DNA from: Desulfobacteraceae bacterium
GTDB taxonomy: Bacteria > Desulfobacterota > Desulfobacteria > Desulfobacterales > JAABRJ01
Reading direction: 5' to 3'
Assembly: GCA_011390985.1 (NCBI GenBank)
Contig: JAABRJ010000144.1
Coordinates: forward strand, 1 to 5,326
DNA: 5,326 bases
Below, in pieces: positions 1 to 5,326 of this stretch. The translations under genes were made by a program, and so were the position numbers. Each line of letters starts with the position of its first letter. The stretch's first letter is position 1. The notes under the pieces were generated by a model. It worked only from the letters and a program-made list of their open reading frames with translations. It did no database searches and was not told where the DNA came from.

Positions 1-724
1 CCTGCCGCTCTCCGTGCCGGTCGGGTCGCAGGTCCCGCACGCCGTGGGCCTGGCCTGGGCCATGAAATACCGCGGCAGCGACCAGGTGGCCATGACCTTT
101 TTCGGCGACGGCGCCACCTCCGAGGGCGATTTCCACGAGGGCCTGAACCTGGCCGCGGTATTCCAGGTCCCCGTGATCTTCGTCTGCCAGAACAATCAGT
201 GGGCGATTTCCATCCCCCGCGCGCGCCAGACCCGCTCCGAAACACTGGCCCAGAAGGCCATCGCCTACGGGATGCCGGGCATCCAGGTGGACGGCAACGA
301 CATCCTGGCGGTTTACGCCGCCGCCCGCGAAGCGGTGGCGCGCGCCCGTGCCGGGGACGGCCCGACCCTGATCGAGTGCGTCACCTACCGCCTGAGCATG
401 CACACCACCGCCGACGACCCCAAACGCTACCGCACCGATGAAGACGTCGCGGTCTGGAAAAAACGGGACCCCATTTCCCGGTTTCAGCGCTACCTGACCG
501 AAAAGGGGCTGTTGTCCCCCGAAAAGATCGAGACCCTGGAAGCCGAGATCAAGGCGGACATCCAGGCCGCCGTCGACCGCGCCGAACGGCAGATGGCGCA
601 GATGGGCGACCCCCTCGAGATGTTCGACCATGTCTATGCGGAGATGACCCCGGATCTCCAGGCCCAGAAGGCCGAACTGGCGCAGGAGCTGGGGGCAGCG
701 CGCAAGGAGGGCAGCGATGGCTAA
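1..724 (+). CDS. pdhA: Pyruvate dehydrogenase E1 component, alpha subunit (5' partial)
   Basis: This is the thiamine-diphosphate (ThDP) binding half of the alpha2beta2 E1 enzyme, which decarboxylates pyruvate and reductively acetylates the E2 lipoyl group. The reading frame is open from base 2 and 240 residues are visible; against a usual length of about 325-370, roughly the first 90-130 residues lie outside the window. The ThDP/Mg motif is clear: GDG at visible residues 35-37, then 26 residues, then NN at 64-65. A PVGSQ segment precedes it. YRLSMHTTADDPKRYR matches the conserved loop of PDH-type E1 alpha (HT..DDP.RYR) and differs from the HSTSDDSSAYR-like loop of branched-chain enzymes. DPISRFQRYL follows, as in Bacillus PdhA. 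The 3' end overlaps the E1 beta start by 8 bases, implying translational coupling. A branched-chain or acetoin dehydrogenase subunit is the main alternative. Family assignment is very secure; pyruvate as substrate is inferred. Confidence 0.93.
   Translation, partial: LPLSVPVGSQVPHAVGLAWAMKYRGSDQVAMTFFGDGATSEGDFHEGLNLAAVFQVPVIFVCQNNQWAISIPRARQTRSETLAQKAIAYGMPGIQVDGNDILAVYAAAREAVARARAGDGPTLIECVTYRLSMHTTADDPKRYRTDEDVAVWKKRDPISRFQRYLTEKGLLSPEKIETLEAEIKADIQAAVDRAERQMAQMGDPLEMFDHVYAEMTPDLQAQKAELAQELGAARKEGSDG
704..710 (+). promoter_or_regulatory. Ribosome binding site of the E1 beta gene
   Basis: AAGGAGG lies inside the last codons of E1 alpha, six bases before the ATG at 717. It fixes the E1 beta start and, with the 8-base gene overlap, suggests that E1 alpha and E1 beta are translated together in equal amounts, as the alpha2beta2 enzyme needs. 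Confidence 0.85.
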
Positions 725-1697
725 GATCACGATGGTGGAGGCCTTGAACCTGGCCTTGCGCCAGGAAATGGCGCGGGACGACAGCGTCATCGTCCTGGGG
801 GAGGATGTCGGCGTCGACGGCGGTGTTTTCCGGGTGACCGACGGCCTGATCGACGCTTTTGGTGAAAACCGTGTGCTGGACACTCCCCTGGCGGAGTCGG
901 GAATCGTCGGGATGTCCATCGGCATGGCGGTCTACGGCCTCAGGCCGGTCTGCGAAATTCAGTTTTCGGGGTTCAGCTACGAGAATTTTCACCAGATCGA
1001 AAGCCATGCCGCGCGCCTGCGCTGGCGCTCGCGAGGCCGTTTCACGGTGCCGATGGTGCTGCGCACCCCCTACGGCGGCGGCGTGCGCGCCCTGGAGCAC
1101 CACTCCGAGAGCCGGGAAGCCTTCTGGGCCCACATGCCGGGCCTCAAGATGGTGATCCCCTCCGGCCCGCGCAACGCCCGCGCGCTGCTGGCGAGCGCCA
1201 TCCGCGACCCGGACCCCGTTATTTTCTACGAACCCAAGGCCCTTTACCGCGCCTTTCGCGAGGAGGTCCCGGAAGCGGAAGAGACCCTGCCCATCGGCCG
1301 CTCCCAAATCGCCCGGGAGGGCCGCGATCTGACCCTGATCGCCTACGGCGCGATGCTGCGCCCGGCCCTGAAGGCCGCCGAACGCCTGGCCGAGGAAGAC
1401 GGCCTGGAGGCCGAGGTCATCGACCTGTTGACCATCTCCCCCCTGGACGACAGCCTCTTCGTGGCCTCCGTCCAGAAGACCGGCCACGCCCTGCTGGTGC
1501 ACGAGGCCCCGCGCAGCTTCGGGCCGGGGGCCGAAATTGTCGCCCGCTTGGTACAAAAGGCCTTCTACTACCTTGAAAAGCCGGTGGCACGGGTCACCGG
1601 CTTCGACGTCATCATCCCGTTCTTCAGCCGCGAAGCCAGCTACCTGCCGGGGGTCGAGCGGATCCTGCGGCAGGCGCGCGCCCTGCTGGCGGCCTGA
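717..1697 (+). CDS. pdhB: Pyruvate dehydrogenase E1 component, beta subunit
   Basis: This is the partner half of the alpha2beta2 E1. It completes the ThDP site and supplies the surface that docks on E2. The protein has 326 residues, the normal family length. An N-terminal pyrimidine-binding domain contains LGEDVG (27-32) and the conserved LAESGIVG, whose Glu60 is expected to activate the cofactor. EIQFSGFSYENFHQI (80-94) and TPYGGGVRALEHHSES (117-132) follow the pattern of Bacillus-type PDH beta subunits. The C-terminal transketolase-like domain is present, with PGLKMVIPS, DPDPVIFYEP, and an ending that matches PdhB in length. The ATG at 717 has a strong AAGGAGG at 704-710, six bases upstream and inside the E1 alpha gene, and the two reading frames overlap by 8 bases. 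Acetoin and branched-chain dehydrogenase beta subunits are close relatives, but the overall pattern fits PDH best. Confidence 0.95.
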   Translation: MAKITMVEALNLALRQEMARDDSVIVLGEDVGVDGGVFRVTDGLIDAFGENRVLDTPLAESGIVGMSIGMAVYGLRPVCEIQFSGFSYENFHQIESHAARLRWRSRGRFTVPMVLRTPYGGGVRALEHHSESREAFWAHMPGLKMVIPSGPRNARALLASAIRDPDPVIFYEPKALYRAFREEVPEAEETLPIGRSQIAREGRDLTLIAYGAMLRPALKAAERLAEEDGLEAEVIDLLTISPLDDSLFVASVQKTGHALLVHEAPRSFGPGAEIVARLVQKAFYYLEKPVARVTGFDVIIPFFSREASYLPGVERILRQARALLAA

Positions 1698-1700
1698 TGC

Positions 1701-1733
1701 CGGGCGGTGCGGGTCGCGATGGCGCGCCGCCCG
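1701..1733 (+). other. Intercistronic hairpin between the E1 beta and E2 genes
   Basis: CGGGCGGTGCG at 1701-1711 can pair with CGCGCCGCCCG at 1723-1733, giving an 11-bp stem with one U-G wobble and an 11-base loop. The loop itself contains the palindrome TCGCGA. The stem starts three bases after the E1 beta stop codon and ends 27 bases before the E2 ribosome site. No T-run follows, so it does not look like an intrinsic terminator. A role in mRNA processing, in protecting the upstream message, or in setting the E1:E2 ratio is inference. The base pairing is seen directly; chance formation in GC-rich DNA is possible but less likely at this length. Confidence 0.55.
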
Positions 1734-1760
1734 ATTGTACCCGAATAGCCAAAGCGGCAG

Positions 1761-1768
1761 AGGAGGAG
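1761..1768 (+). promoter_or_regulatory. Ribosome binding site that decides the E2 start
   Basis: AGGAGGAG sits six bases before the ATG at 1775. An in-frame ATG at 1697, overlapping the E1 beta stop codon, would add 26 residues without family resemblance and has no comparable ribosome site. The strong site here, and the fact that the lipoyl domain begins directly after Met1775, favour the downstream start. Confidence 0.85.
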
Positions 1769-1774
1769 AGCGCC

Positions 1775-3049
1775 ATGTCCCGGTCGTTTAAATTGCCGGA
1801 TCTGGGGGAAGGGATCCATGAAGGCGAAGTTCTGGCGGTGCTGGTGGCGGTTGGCGACACGGTCCGGGAAGGAGACCCGATCCTGGAGGTCGAAACCGAC
1901 AAGGCGGCGGTCGAAATCCCCTCGCCGGTGGACGGCACGGTAAAGGAAATTCGGGTGAAACCCGGCGACGTGGTCAAAGTCGGCGACGTCCTGATGACCT
2001 TCGAAACCGATGCCGCGGCCGACCCCGGCGGGTTGACCGCCTCGGCTGCGCAGCCGGCGCCGCCCGAGGCCGTCCCCGAAACCCCGGAGGCCGGTAAAAC
2101 ACCCAAGCGGCCGCCGCGGCCGGCCTCACCGGCCACCCGGCGGCTGGCCCGCGAACTGGGGGTCGACCTTTTCGCCGTGACCGCCTCCGGCCCCCAAGGG
2201 CTGGTGACCGCCGCGGATGTTCGGGCGTTTGCCGCCAAAGGCCCCGCCCCGGGGCCGGCCGAAACCCCTCAAGCCGCTGCGGCTGCCAGCCCGCCGGAAG
2301 CTCCGCCGCTGCCGGACTTCGACAAGTGGGGCGCCACCGAACGCATCCCGCTGCGCTCGATCCGCAAATCCACGGCCCGCCAGATGGCCCTGGCCTGGTC
2401 GCAGATCCCGCACGTGCACACCCAGGACCGGGTGGACCTGACCGAACTGGAGGCCCTGCGCCGCAAACACCGGGAGGCCGTCGCGGCCCAGGGGGGCCGG
2501 CTGACCCTGACGGTCTTTGCCCTCAAGGCCACGGCCGCGGCCCTCAAGCGCTTCCCCGATTTCAACGCCAGCCTCGACCCTGCCGCCGGCGAGATCGTCC
2601 GCAAGCACTATTTCCACATCGGGGTGGCGGTCGACACCGACGACGGCCTGATCGTCCCGGTCGTCCGCGACGTGGACCGCAAGAGCCTCAGGGAGCTGGC
2701 CGTGGAGCTGGCCGACCTGGTGGCGCGCACCCGCCGGCGCAAGACCACGCGCGAGGAGCTGCAGGGGGCCACCTTTACCCTCACCAACGTGGGACCGCTG
2801 GGGGGCGGGCACTTTTCGGCGATCATCAACCCCCCCCAGGTGGCGATCATGGGCATGGGCGCGGCCCGCATGGAGCCGGTGGTCCTGGCTGCCGGCGGCG
2901 GTCCGCCCAAGATCGTCCCCCGGCTGATGATGCCGCTGGTGGTCTGCGTGGACCACCGCGTCCTGGACGGGGCCGACGCCATCCGCTTCATGCAGGCGGT
3001 CAAAACGGCCCTTCAGGACCCCGAGGAGCTGCTGATGGCCATGACCTGA
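1775..3049 (+). CDS. pdhC: Dihydrolipoamide acetyltransferase, E2 core of the PDH complex
   Basis: This is the structural and catalytic core of the complex; it carries the acetyl group on lipoyl-lysine and transfers it to CoA. The protein has 424 residues. One lipoyl domain spans about 2-78, with the lipoylated lysine at Lys43 in ETDKAAVE. An Ala/Pro-rich flexible linker covers about 79-115. The peripheral-subunit-binding domain at about 117-153 (SPATRRLARELGVDL, then GLVTAADVRAF) holds E1 and E3. A second Ala/Pro linker is followed by the acyltransferase domain from about 189. That domain has HIGVAVDTDDGLIVPVVRD (281-299), FTLTNVGPLGGG (334-345) and the active-site HRVLDG, in which His394 and Asp398 are the expected catalytic residues. 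A single lipoyl domain is typical of Bacillus-like E2, whereas E. coli AceF has three. The gene lies 77 bases after E1 beta. Branched-chain E2 cannot be fully excluded by sequence alone. Confidence 0.94.
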   Translation: MSRSFKLPDLGEGIHEGEVLAVLVAVGDTVREGDPILEVETDKAAVEIPSPVDGTVKEIRVKPGDVVKVGDVLMTFETDAAADPGGLTASAAQPAPPEAVPETPEAGKTPKRPPRPASPATRRLARELGVDLFAVTASGPQGLVTAADVRAFAAKGPAPGPAETPQAAAAASPPEAPPLPDFDKWGATERIPLRSIRKSTARQMALAWSQIPHVHTQDRVDLTELEALRRKHREAVAAQGGRLTLTVFALKATAAALKRFPDFNASLDPAAGEIVRKHYFHIGVAVDTDDGLIVPVVRDVDRKSLRELAVELADLVARTRRRKTTREELQGATFTLTNVGPLGGGHFSAIINPPQVAIMGMGAARMEPVVLAAGGGPPKIVPRLMMPLVVCVDHRVLDGADAIRFMQAVKTALQDPEELLMAMT

Positions 3050-3091
3050 TCCGGGGGGTGCAGGCCTCGGGGGTCTCTAACCGCTTCACCC

Positions 3092-3098
3092 GGGAGGG
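3092..3098 (+). promoter_or_regulatory. Ribosome binding site of the E3 gene
   Basis: GGGAGGG ends eight bases before the ATG at 3107. A second in-frame ATG at 3113 would be 14 bases away, which is too far, so 3107 is preferred. Upstream, GGGTG at 3056-3060 could pair with CACCC at 3087-3091, right beside this site, but the stem is only 5 bp with a 26-base loop and is not claimed as a feature. Confidence 0.7.
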
Positions 3099-3106
3099 AA
3101 ACGACC

Positions 3107-4537
3107 ATGGTGATGGGAGAATTCGTGCAGGAAACCGAACTGCTGGTGATCGGCAGCGGTCCCGGCGGCTATGCCGCCGCCTTTCGCGCGGCCGACCTGG
3201 GGCTGGAGGTCACCATCGTGGACACGGCCGAACGCCCGGGCGGCGCCTGCCTCTTCCGCGGCTGCATCCCCTCCAAGACCCTGCTCTACCTCACCGAACT
3301 GCTGCATGACGCACGCCGCGCAGCCCCCATGGGAATCGCCTTCGCCGAGCCGACCATCGACCTGGCGGCTGTCCGCAGTTGGAAGTCCCAGGTGATCGAC
3401 CGGCTGGCCGGGGGACTGGTGTCCCTCAGCCGGCAGCGCGGCGTCCAGCTGATCCGGGGCCGCGCGGAATTCGCCTCTTCCACCCAGGTGCGCCTGCACG
3501 ACGCCGAGGTCAGCGGCATCAAGTTCCGCCACTGCATCCTGGCCACGGGCTCGCGCCCCATCCCGCTGCCGGAGGCGTCAGCCGCCCAGGGCGGGCGGGT
3601 GATGACCTCCACCGGCGCACTGGCCCTGGCGGACGTGCCGGCGTCGCTTCTGGTGGTCGGCGGCGGCTACGTCGGCCTGGAACTCGGCAGCGTCTACGCG
3701 TCCCTGGGCAGCCGGGTGGTGCAGGTGGAGCTGGGAGACCGGCTCCTGCCCGGCACCGACCCGGACCTCGTCGAACCCCTCCAGCGCCGCCTGGAGCGAC
3801 TCTTTGCCGCCCTGCACTTCAACACCCGCGTATCGGAGTTGAACGAAGCCGAGACGGGCGTCAGCGTGACCCTGGAAAGCGCCGGCGAAAAGCGCCGCGA
3901 GCGCTTCGAGCGCGTCCTGGTGGCCATCGGGCGCCATGCCAACAGCCGCAACCTGGGCCTGGAGAACACCAAAATCAGGCTCGACGCGCACGGTTACGTG
4001 GTGGTCGACGCGCAGCAGCGCACCGACGACAAGCGCATCTTTGCCGTCGGCGACGTGGTCGGCGGCGCCATGCTGGCCCACAAGGCCATCCACGAAGGCA
4101 AGACCGCCGCGGAGGTCATCGCCGGCAGGCCGGCCGCCTTTGACGTACGCGCCATACCGGCGGTGGTCTACACCGATCCCCAGATCGCCTGGTGCGGCCT
4201 GACCGAGGCGGACGCCCGGCGCGAGGACCGAAACGTGCGAATCGCGCGCTTCCCGTGGAAATTCTCGGGCCGGGCACTGACCATGGACGCCCCCGAGGGC
4301 ATGACCAAGATCCTGATCGACCCGCAAAGCGAACGGATCCTGGGGGTCGGCATGGTCGGCCGCAACGTCGAGGCCCTGATCGCCGAAGGGGTACTGGCGG
4401 TCGAAATGGGCGCCCTGGCCCAGGACCTGGCGCTCACCATCCACGCCCACCCGACCCTCTCCGAAACCCTCGAGGAAGCCGACGGGATTTTCCTCGGCAG
4501 CGCCACCCACATTCTGCCCCCCAGGCGGAAAGGGTGA
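3107..4537 (+). CDS. lpdA: Dihydrolipoamide dehydrogenase, E3 component
   Basis: This FAD-dependent disulfide oxidoreductase reoxidises the dihydrolipoyl groups of E2 and produces NADH. Its 476 residues match E. coli Lpd (474) closely, and no lipoyl domain is fused to its N-terminus. The FAD Rossmann motif is GSGPGGYAAAF (16-26). The redox-active pair is Cys48/Cys53 in GGACLFRGCIPSK. The NAD-binding motif VVGGGYVGLELGSVYASLG (183-201) is followed by Glu208, consistent with NAD preference. FAVGDVVGGAMLAHKA (312-327) is the second FAD site. The C-terminal dimer domain carries HAHPTLSETLEE, with catalytic His448 and Glu453 that serve the partner subunit's active site. The residues between the cysteines, LFRG, differ from the more usual LNVG. 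The gene follows E2 after 57 bases and ends the operon. It could also serve 2-oxoglutarate or glycine-cleavage complexes elsewhere in the cell. Confidence 0.96.
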   Translation: MVMGEFVQETELLVIGSGPGGYAAAFRAADLGLEVTIVDTAERPGGACLFRGCIPSKTLLYLTELLHDARRAAPMGIAFAEPTIDLAAVRSWKSQVIDRLAGGLVSLSRQRGVQLIRGRAEFASSTQVRLHDAEVSGIKFRHCILATGSRPIPLPEASAAQGGRVMTSTGALALADVPASLLVVGGGYVGLELGSVYASLGSRVVQVELGDRLLPGTDPDLVEPLQRRLERLFAALHFNTRVSELNEAETGVSVTLESAGEKRRERFERVLVAIGRHANSRNLGLENTKIRLDAHGYVVVDAQQRTDDKRIFAVGDVVGGAMLAHKAIHEGKTAAEVIAGRPAAFDVRAIPAVVYTDPQIAWCGLTEADARREDRNVRIARFPWKFSGRALTMDAPEGMTKILIDPQSERILGVGMVGRNVEALIAEGVLAVEMGALAQDLALTIHAHPTLSETLEEADGIFLGSATHILPPRRKG

Positions 4538-4705
4538 CCCCCTGCCGCCCGGAACCGTCGCCACTCACAACACCTGCAGAACCAGCGACCCCGCCAGACG
4601 CAACTGCGAAAACGGCCGAAAGCTGCACGGGGGCTTCCACTGGGAGTTACCTCTCTACCTGTTGGGCCGCTGCACCCGCCCGGGCCGTTGAGACCGATTG
4701 CGTGG

Positions 4706-4743
4706 GCGCACCCCAACCGGCTGGCTGGTGAGCGCAGTTTTTT
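4706..4743 (+). terminator. Possible intrinsic terminator of the PDH operon
   Basis: GCGCACC at 4706-4712 can pair with GGTG and CGC within 4727-4735, giving a 7-bp stem with a two-base bulge. Alternative inner pairings exist in the loop. Two bases later comes TTTTTT at 4738-4743. The site is about 170 bases after the E3 stop codon and directly before the promoter-like island, where a terminator would be expected. The stem is imperfect and the T-run could instead be part of the AT-rich promoter upstream region, so this is tentative. Confidence 0.4.
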
Positions 4744-4745
4744 CA

Positions 4746-4777
4746 TTGACTCTCAATTCATTTTATCGTTCTATAGA
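4746..4777 (+). promoter_or_regulatory. Putative promoter of the transporter gene
   Basis: TTGACT at 4746-4751 matches five of six bases of the sigma-70 -35 consensus and lies in an AT-rich island within GC-rich DNA. The -10 element is less clear: TTCTAT at 4769-4774 has 17-base spacing but only three matches, while TATAGA at 4772-4777 has four matches with a long 20-base spacing. Either choice puts the transcription start near 4780-4786 and leaves a leader of about 180 bases. An activator-dependent or alternative-sigma promoter is possible. Confidence 0.42.
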
Positions 4778-4779
4778 AC
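4768..4779. promoter_or_regulatory. Perfect 12-bp palindrome, candidate operator
   Basis: GTTCTATAGAAC is a perfect inverted repeat of two 6-base halves. Outside it, TTAT at 4763-4766 and ATAA at 4780-4783 continue the dyad with one unpaired base on the left, so the symmetric region spans about 4763-4783. It lies over the expected -10 region of the transporter promoter, where a bound dimeric regulator would block transcription. I do not recognise the cognate regulator, and no regulator gene is in the window. Confidence 0.45.
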
Positions 4780-4782
4780 ATA

Positions 4783-4837
4783 AGACCAGCATCCCAAAGC
4801 CGTGGTCTGCGCTTCCATCCCTCAGACCAAACCGGTC
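4783..4837 (+). other. Leader region with mutually exclusive short hairpins
   Basis: AGACCA at 4783-4788 can pair with TGGTCT at 4803-4808. The same right-hand arm, extended as TGGTCTG at 4803-4809, can instead pair with CAGACCA at 4823-4829 across a 13-base loop. GACC at 4825-4828 can also pair with GGTC at 4834-4837. The alternatives compete, in the manner of a leader switch, but the stems are only 4-7 bp and no known riboswitch class is recognised. The first arm begins near the expected transcription start and may not be wholly transcribed. Confidence 0.3.
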
Positions 4838-4950
4838 CGCCCTGTAAAGTCTGCTGACGCCCGAAGCAAGCGGTGGCGCCTGGCTCCGGACGCCGCAACC
4901 GACAGAATATCCCACGCGCCCAGCGCGCTCTTCCCATTCACCCAACGAAA

Positions 4951-4956
4951 GAGGAG
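4951..4956 (+). promoter_or_regulatory. Ribosome binding site that decides the transporter start
   Basis: GAGGAG, preceded by AAA, sits seven bases before the ATG at 4964. The reading frame is open upstream as far as the TAA at 4781-4783, with a possible GTG at 4802. This site, and the fact that the family's N-terminal NPA motif falls at residues 10-12 from the ATG, as in known members, select 4964. Confidence 0.85.
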
Positions 4957-4963
4957 ACTTCTC

Positions 4964-5326
4964 ATGGCAGATGCACAGCCGGTAAATGGAAATCCCGCAG
5001 TTGTGGGGTTGGCGGGCTTCGGCCTCACCACCATGATTCTGCAGTTTCACAATGTGGGCTGGTGCGGAGTCGGCCCCATCGTCGCGCTGGGGCTGGTTTT
5101 CGGGGGCATGGCCCAAATGATCGCGGGCTTTCAGGAATTCAAGTGCGGCAACAACTTCGGTTACAGCGCGTTCGTGTCCTACGGCGCCTTCTGGGTGTCG
5201 CTGGGGGTCATTTTCCTGTTGAACCACTTCAAGATCTACCACTCGAACACCAACGACGTCGGGTGGTTCCTGGTCGTCTGGACGCTGTATACCATTATCC
5301 TCTGGGTCGCCGCGATGCGGATCCAC
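4964..5326 (+). CDS. satP: GPR1/FUN34/YaaH (SatP) family acetate/succinate transporter (3' partial)
   Basis: This inner-membrane protein is expected to move acetate, and perhaps succinate, together with protons, as E. coli SatP (YaaH) does. The first 121 residues are visible of a usual length near 190-200; the rest lies beyond the right edge. The family signature near the N-terminus reads NPAVVGL (10-16), a variant of the usual NPAPLGL, followed by GFGLTT and HNVG as in E. coli SatP. GGMAQMIAGFQEFKCGNNFG (47-66) and SAFVSYGAFWVSLG (68-81) match the family's second and third helices. Four of six expected helices are visible, at about 13-29, 36-55, 67-86 and 100-118. Phe19 and Tyr73 align with residues that form the hydrophobic constriction in SatP structures; this alignment is from memory. 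Position after the PDH operon fits a role at the acetate/acetyl-CoA node. Substrate is inferred from the family. Confidence 0.9.
   Translation, partial: MADAQPVNGNPAVVGLAGFGLTTMILQFHNVGWCGVGPIVALGLVFGGMAQMIAGFQEFKCGNNFGYSAFVSYGAFWVSLGVIFLLNHFKIYHSNTNDVGWFLVVWTLYTIILWVAAMRIH

Larger units (their letters stand above)
4538..4963. other. Intergenic stretch between the E3 and transporter genes
   Basis: These 426 bases contain no convincing gene. Bases 4538 to about 4705 are GC-rich with only weak repeats: GCTGCAC occurs at 4622-4628 and 4669-4675, and AACGGCC at 4611-4617 is inverted as GGCCGTT at 4683-4689. From 4706 onward come a possible terminator, then an abruptly AT-rich segment at about 4738-4783 that looks like a promoter with a palindrome, then a leader of roughly 180 bases. 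Continuous frames on the opposite strand are best read as by-products of GC-rich composition and of the transporter gene. Confidence 0.7.

Noticed and set aside
549..1556. Long open frame on the minus strand opposite the E1 genes
   Set aside because: It is antisense to well-supported pdhA/pdhB, its product is low-complexity and rich in Gly, Arg, Ala and His, and it resembles no family. It follows from GC-rich third codon positions.
1697..1774. Upstream in-frame ATG for E2 overlapping the E1 beta stop codon
   Set aside because: It would add 26 residues unlike any E2 N-terminus and lacks a ribosome site as good as AGGAGGAG before 1775; the region also forms a hairpin.
2126..2956. Long minus-strand frame opposite E2
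   Set aside because: It mirrors the codon bias of the E2 gene and shows no domain motifs or ribosome site.
2326..3309. Long + strand frame overlapping E2 and the start of E3
   Set aside because: It is out of frame with both real genes, and its product is a Pro/Gly/Arg-rich composition artefact.
3578..4564. Long minus-strand frame opposite E3
   Set aside because: It is antisense to an intact lpdA with complete motifs and has no recognisable domain.
4611..4689. Inverted repeat AACGGCC/GGCCGTT and direct repeat GCTGCAC downstream of lpdA
   Set aside because: Seven-base repeats separated by tens of bases are expected by chance in GC-rich DNA, and no further structure supports them.
4802..4963. 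In-frame 54-codon N-terminal extension of the transporter from GTG 4802
   Set aside because: The frame is open, but the extension is basic and non-conserved, no ribosome site precedes 4802, and family members begin close to the NPA motif.
4763..5326. Minus-strand open frame covering the transporter region
   Set aside because: The + strand here encodes clear SatP-family motifs with a good ribosome site; the antisense product has no family resemblance.
1..5326. Mobile element, CRISPR array, tRNA or rRNA
   Set aside because: No transposase, terminal repeats, regularly spaced repeats or cloverleaf-like sequences were seen on either strand.

Overview
This GC-rich window carries the 3' part of a four-gene operon for a 2-oxo-acid dehydrogenase complex, most likely pyruvate dehydrogenase (PDH). 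It is followed by the 5' part of an acetate/succinate-type transporter gene. All five genes lie on the + strand. The E1 component is the heterotetrameric alpha/beta type, as in Bacillus-like PDH and many non-gamma proteobacteria, not the single-chain AceE type. High GC, strong GGAGG ribosome sites and tight gene packing suggest a GC-rich Gram-negative bacterium. A Desulfobacterota-like (former deltaproteobacterial) source is my best guess, but it rests only on general resemblance of the proteins and is held weakly.

Layout: 1-724 is E1 alpha (start lies outside the window). 717-1697 is E1 beta, overlapping E1 alpha by 8 bases. 1698-1774 is a short gap holding a strong 11-bp hairpin. 1775-3049 is E2, with one lipoyl domain, one peripheral-subunit-binding domain and an acyltransferase core. 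3107-4537 is E3, dihydrolipoamide dehydrogenase. 4538-4963 is the only long non-coding stretch. It holds a possible terminator, an AT-rich promoter-like island with a perfect 12-bp palindrome, and a leader with competing short inverted repeats. 4964-5326 is the start of a GPR1/FUN34/YaaH (SatP) family transporter that runs off the right edge.

How they work together: E1 decarboxylates pyruvate on thiamine diphosphate and transfers the acetyl unit to the swinging lipoyl lysine of E2. E2 passes it to CoA, and E3 reoxidises the dihydrolipoyl group with NAD+. The transporter next door would move acetate or a related small carboxylate across the membrane, linking the acetyl-CoA node to external acetate. 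It appears to have its own transcription signals, so its link to the operon is one of theme, not proven co-transcription.

I found no previously undescribed system. The coding content is ordinary central metabolism. The less ordinary signals are the palindrome and leader structures ahead of the transporter, the hairpin between E1 beta and E2, and a variant redox-site sequence in E3.
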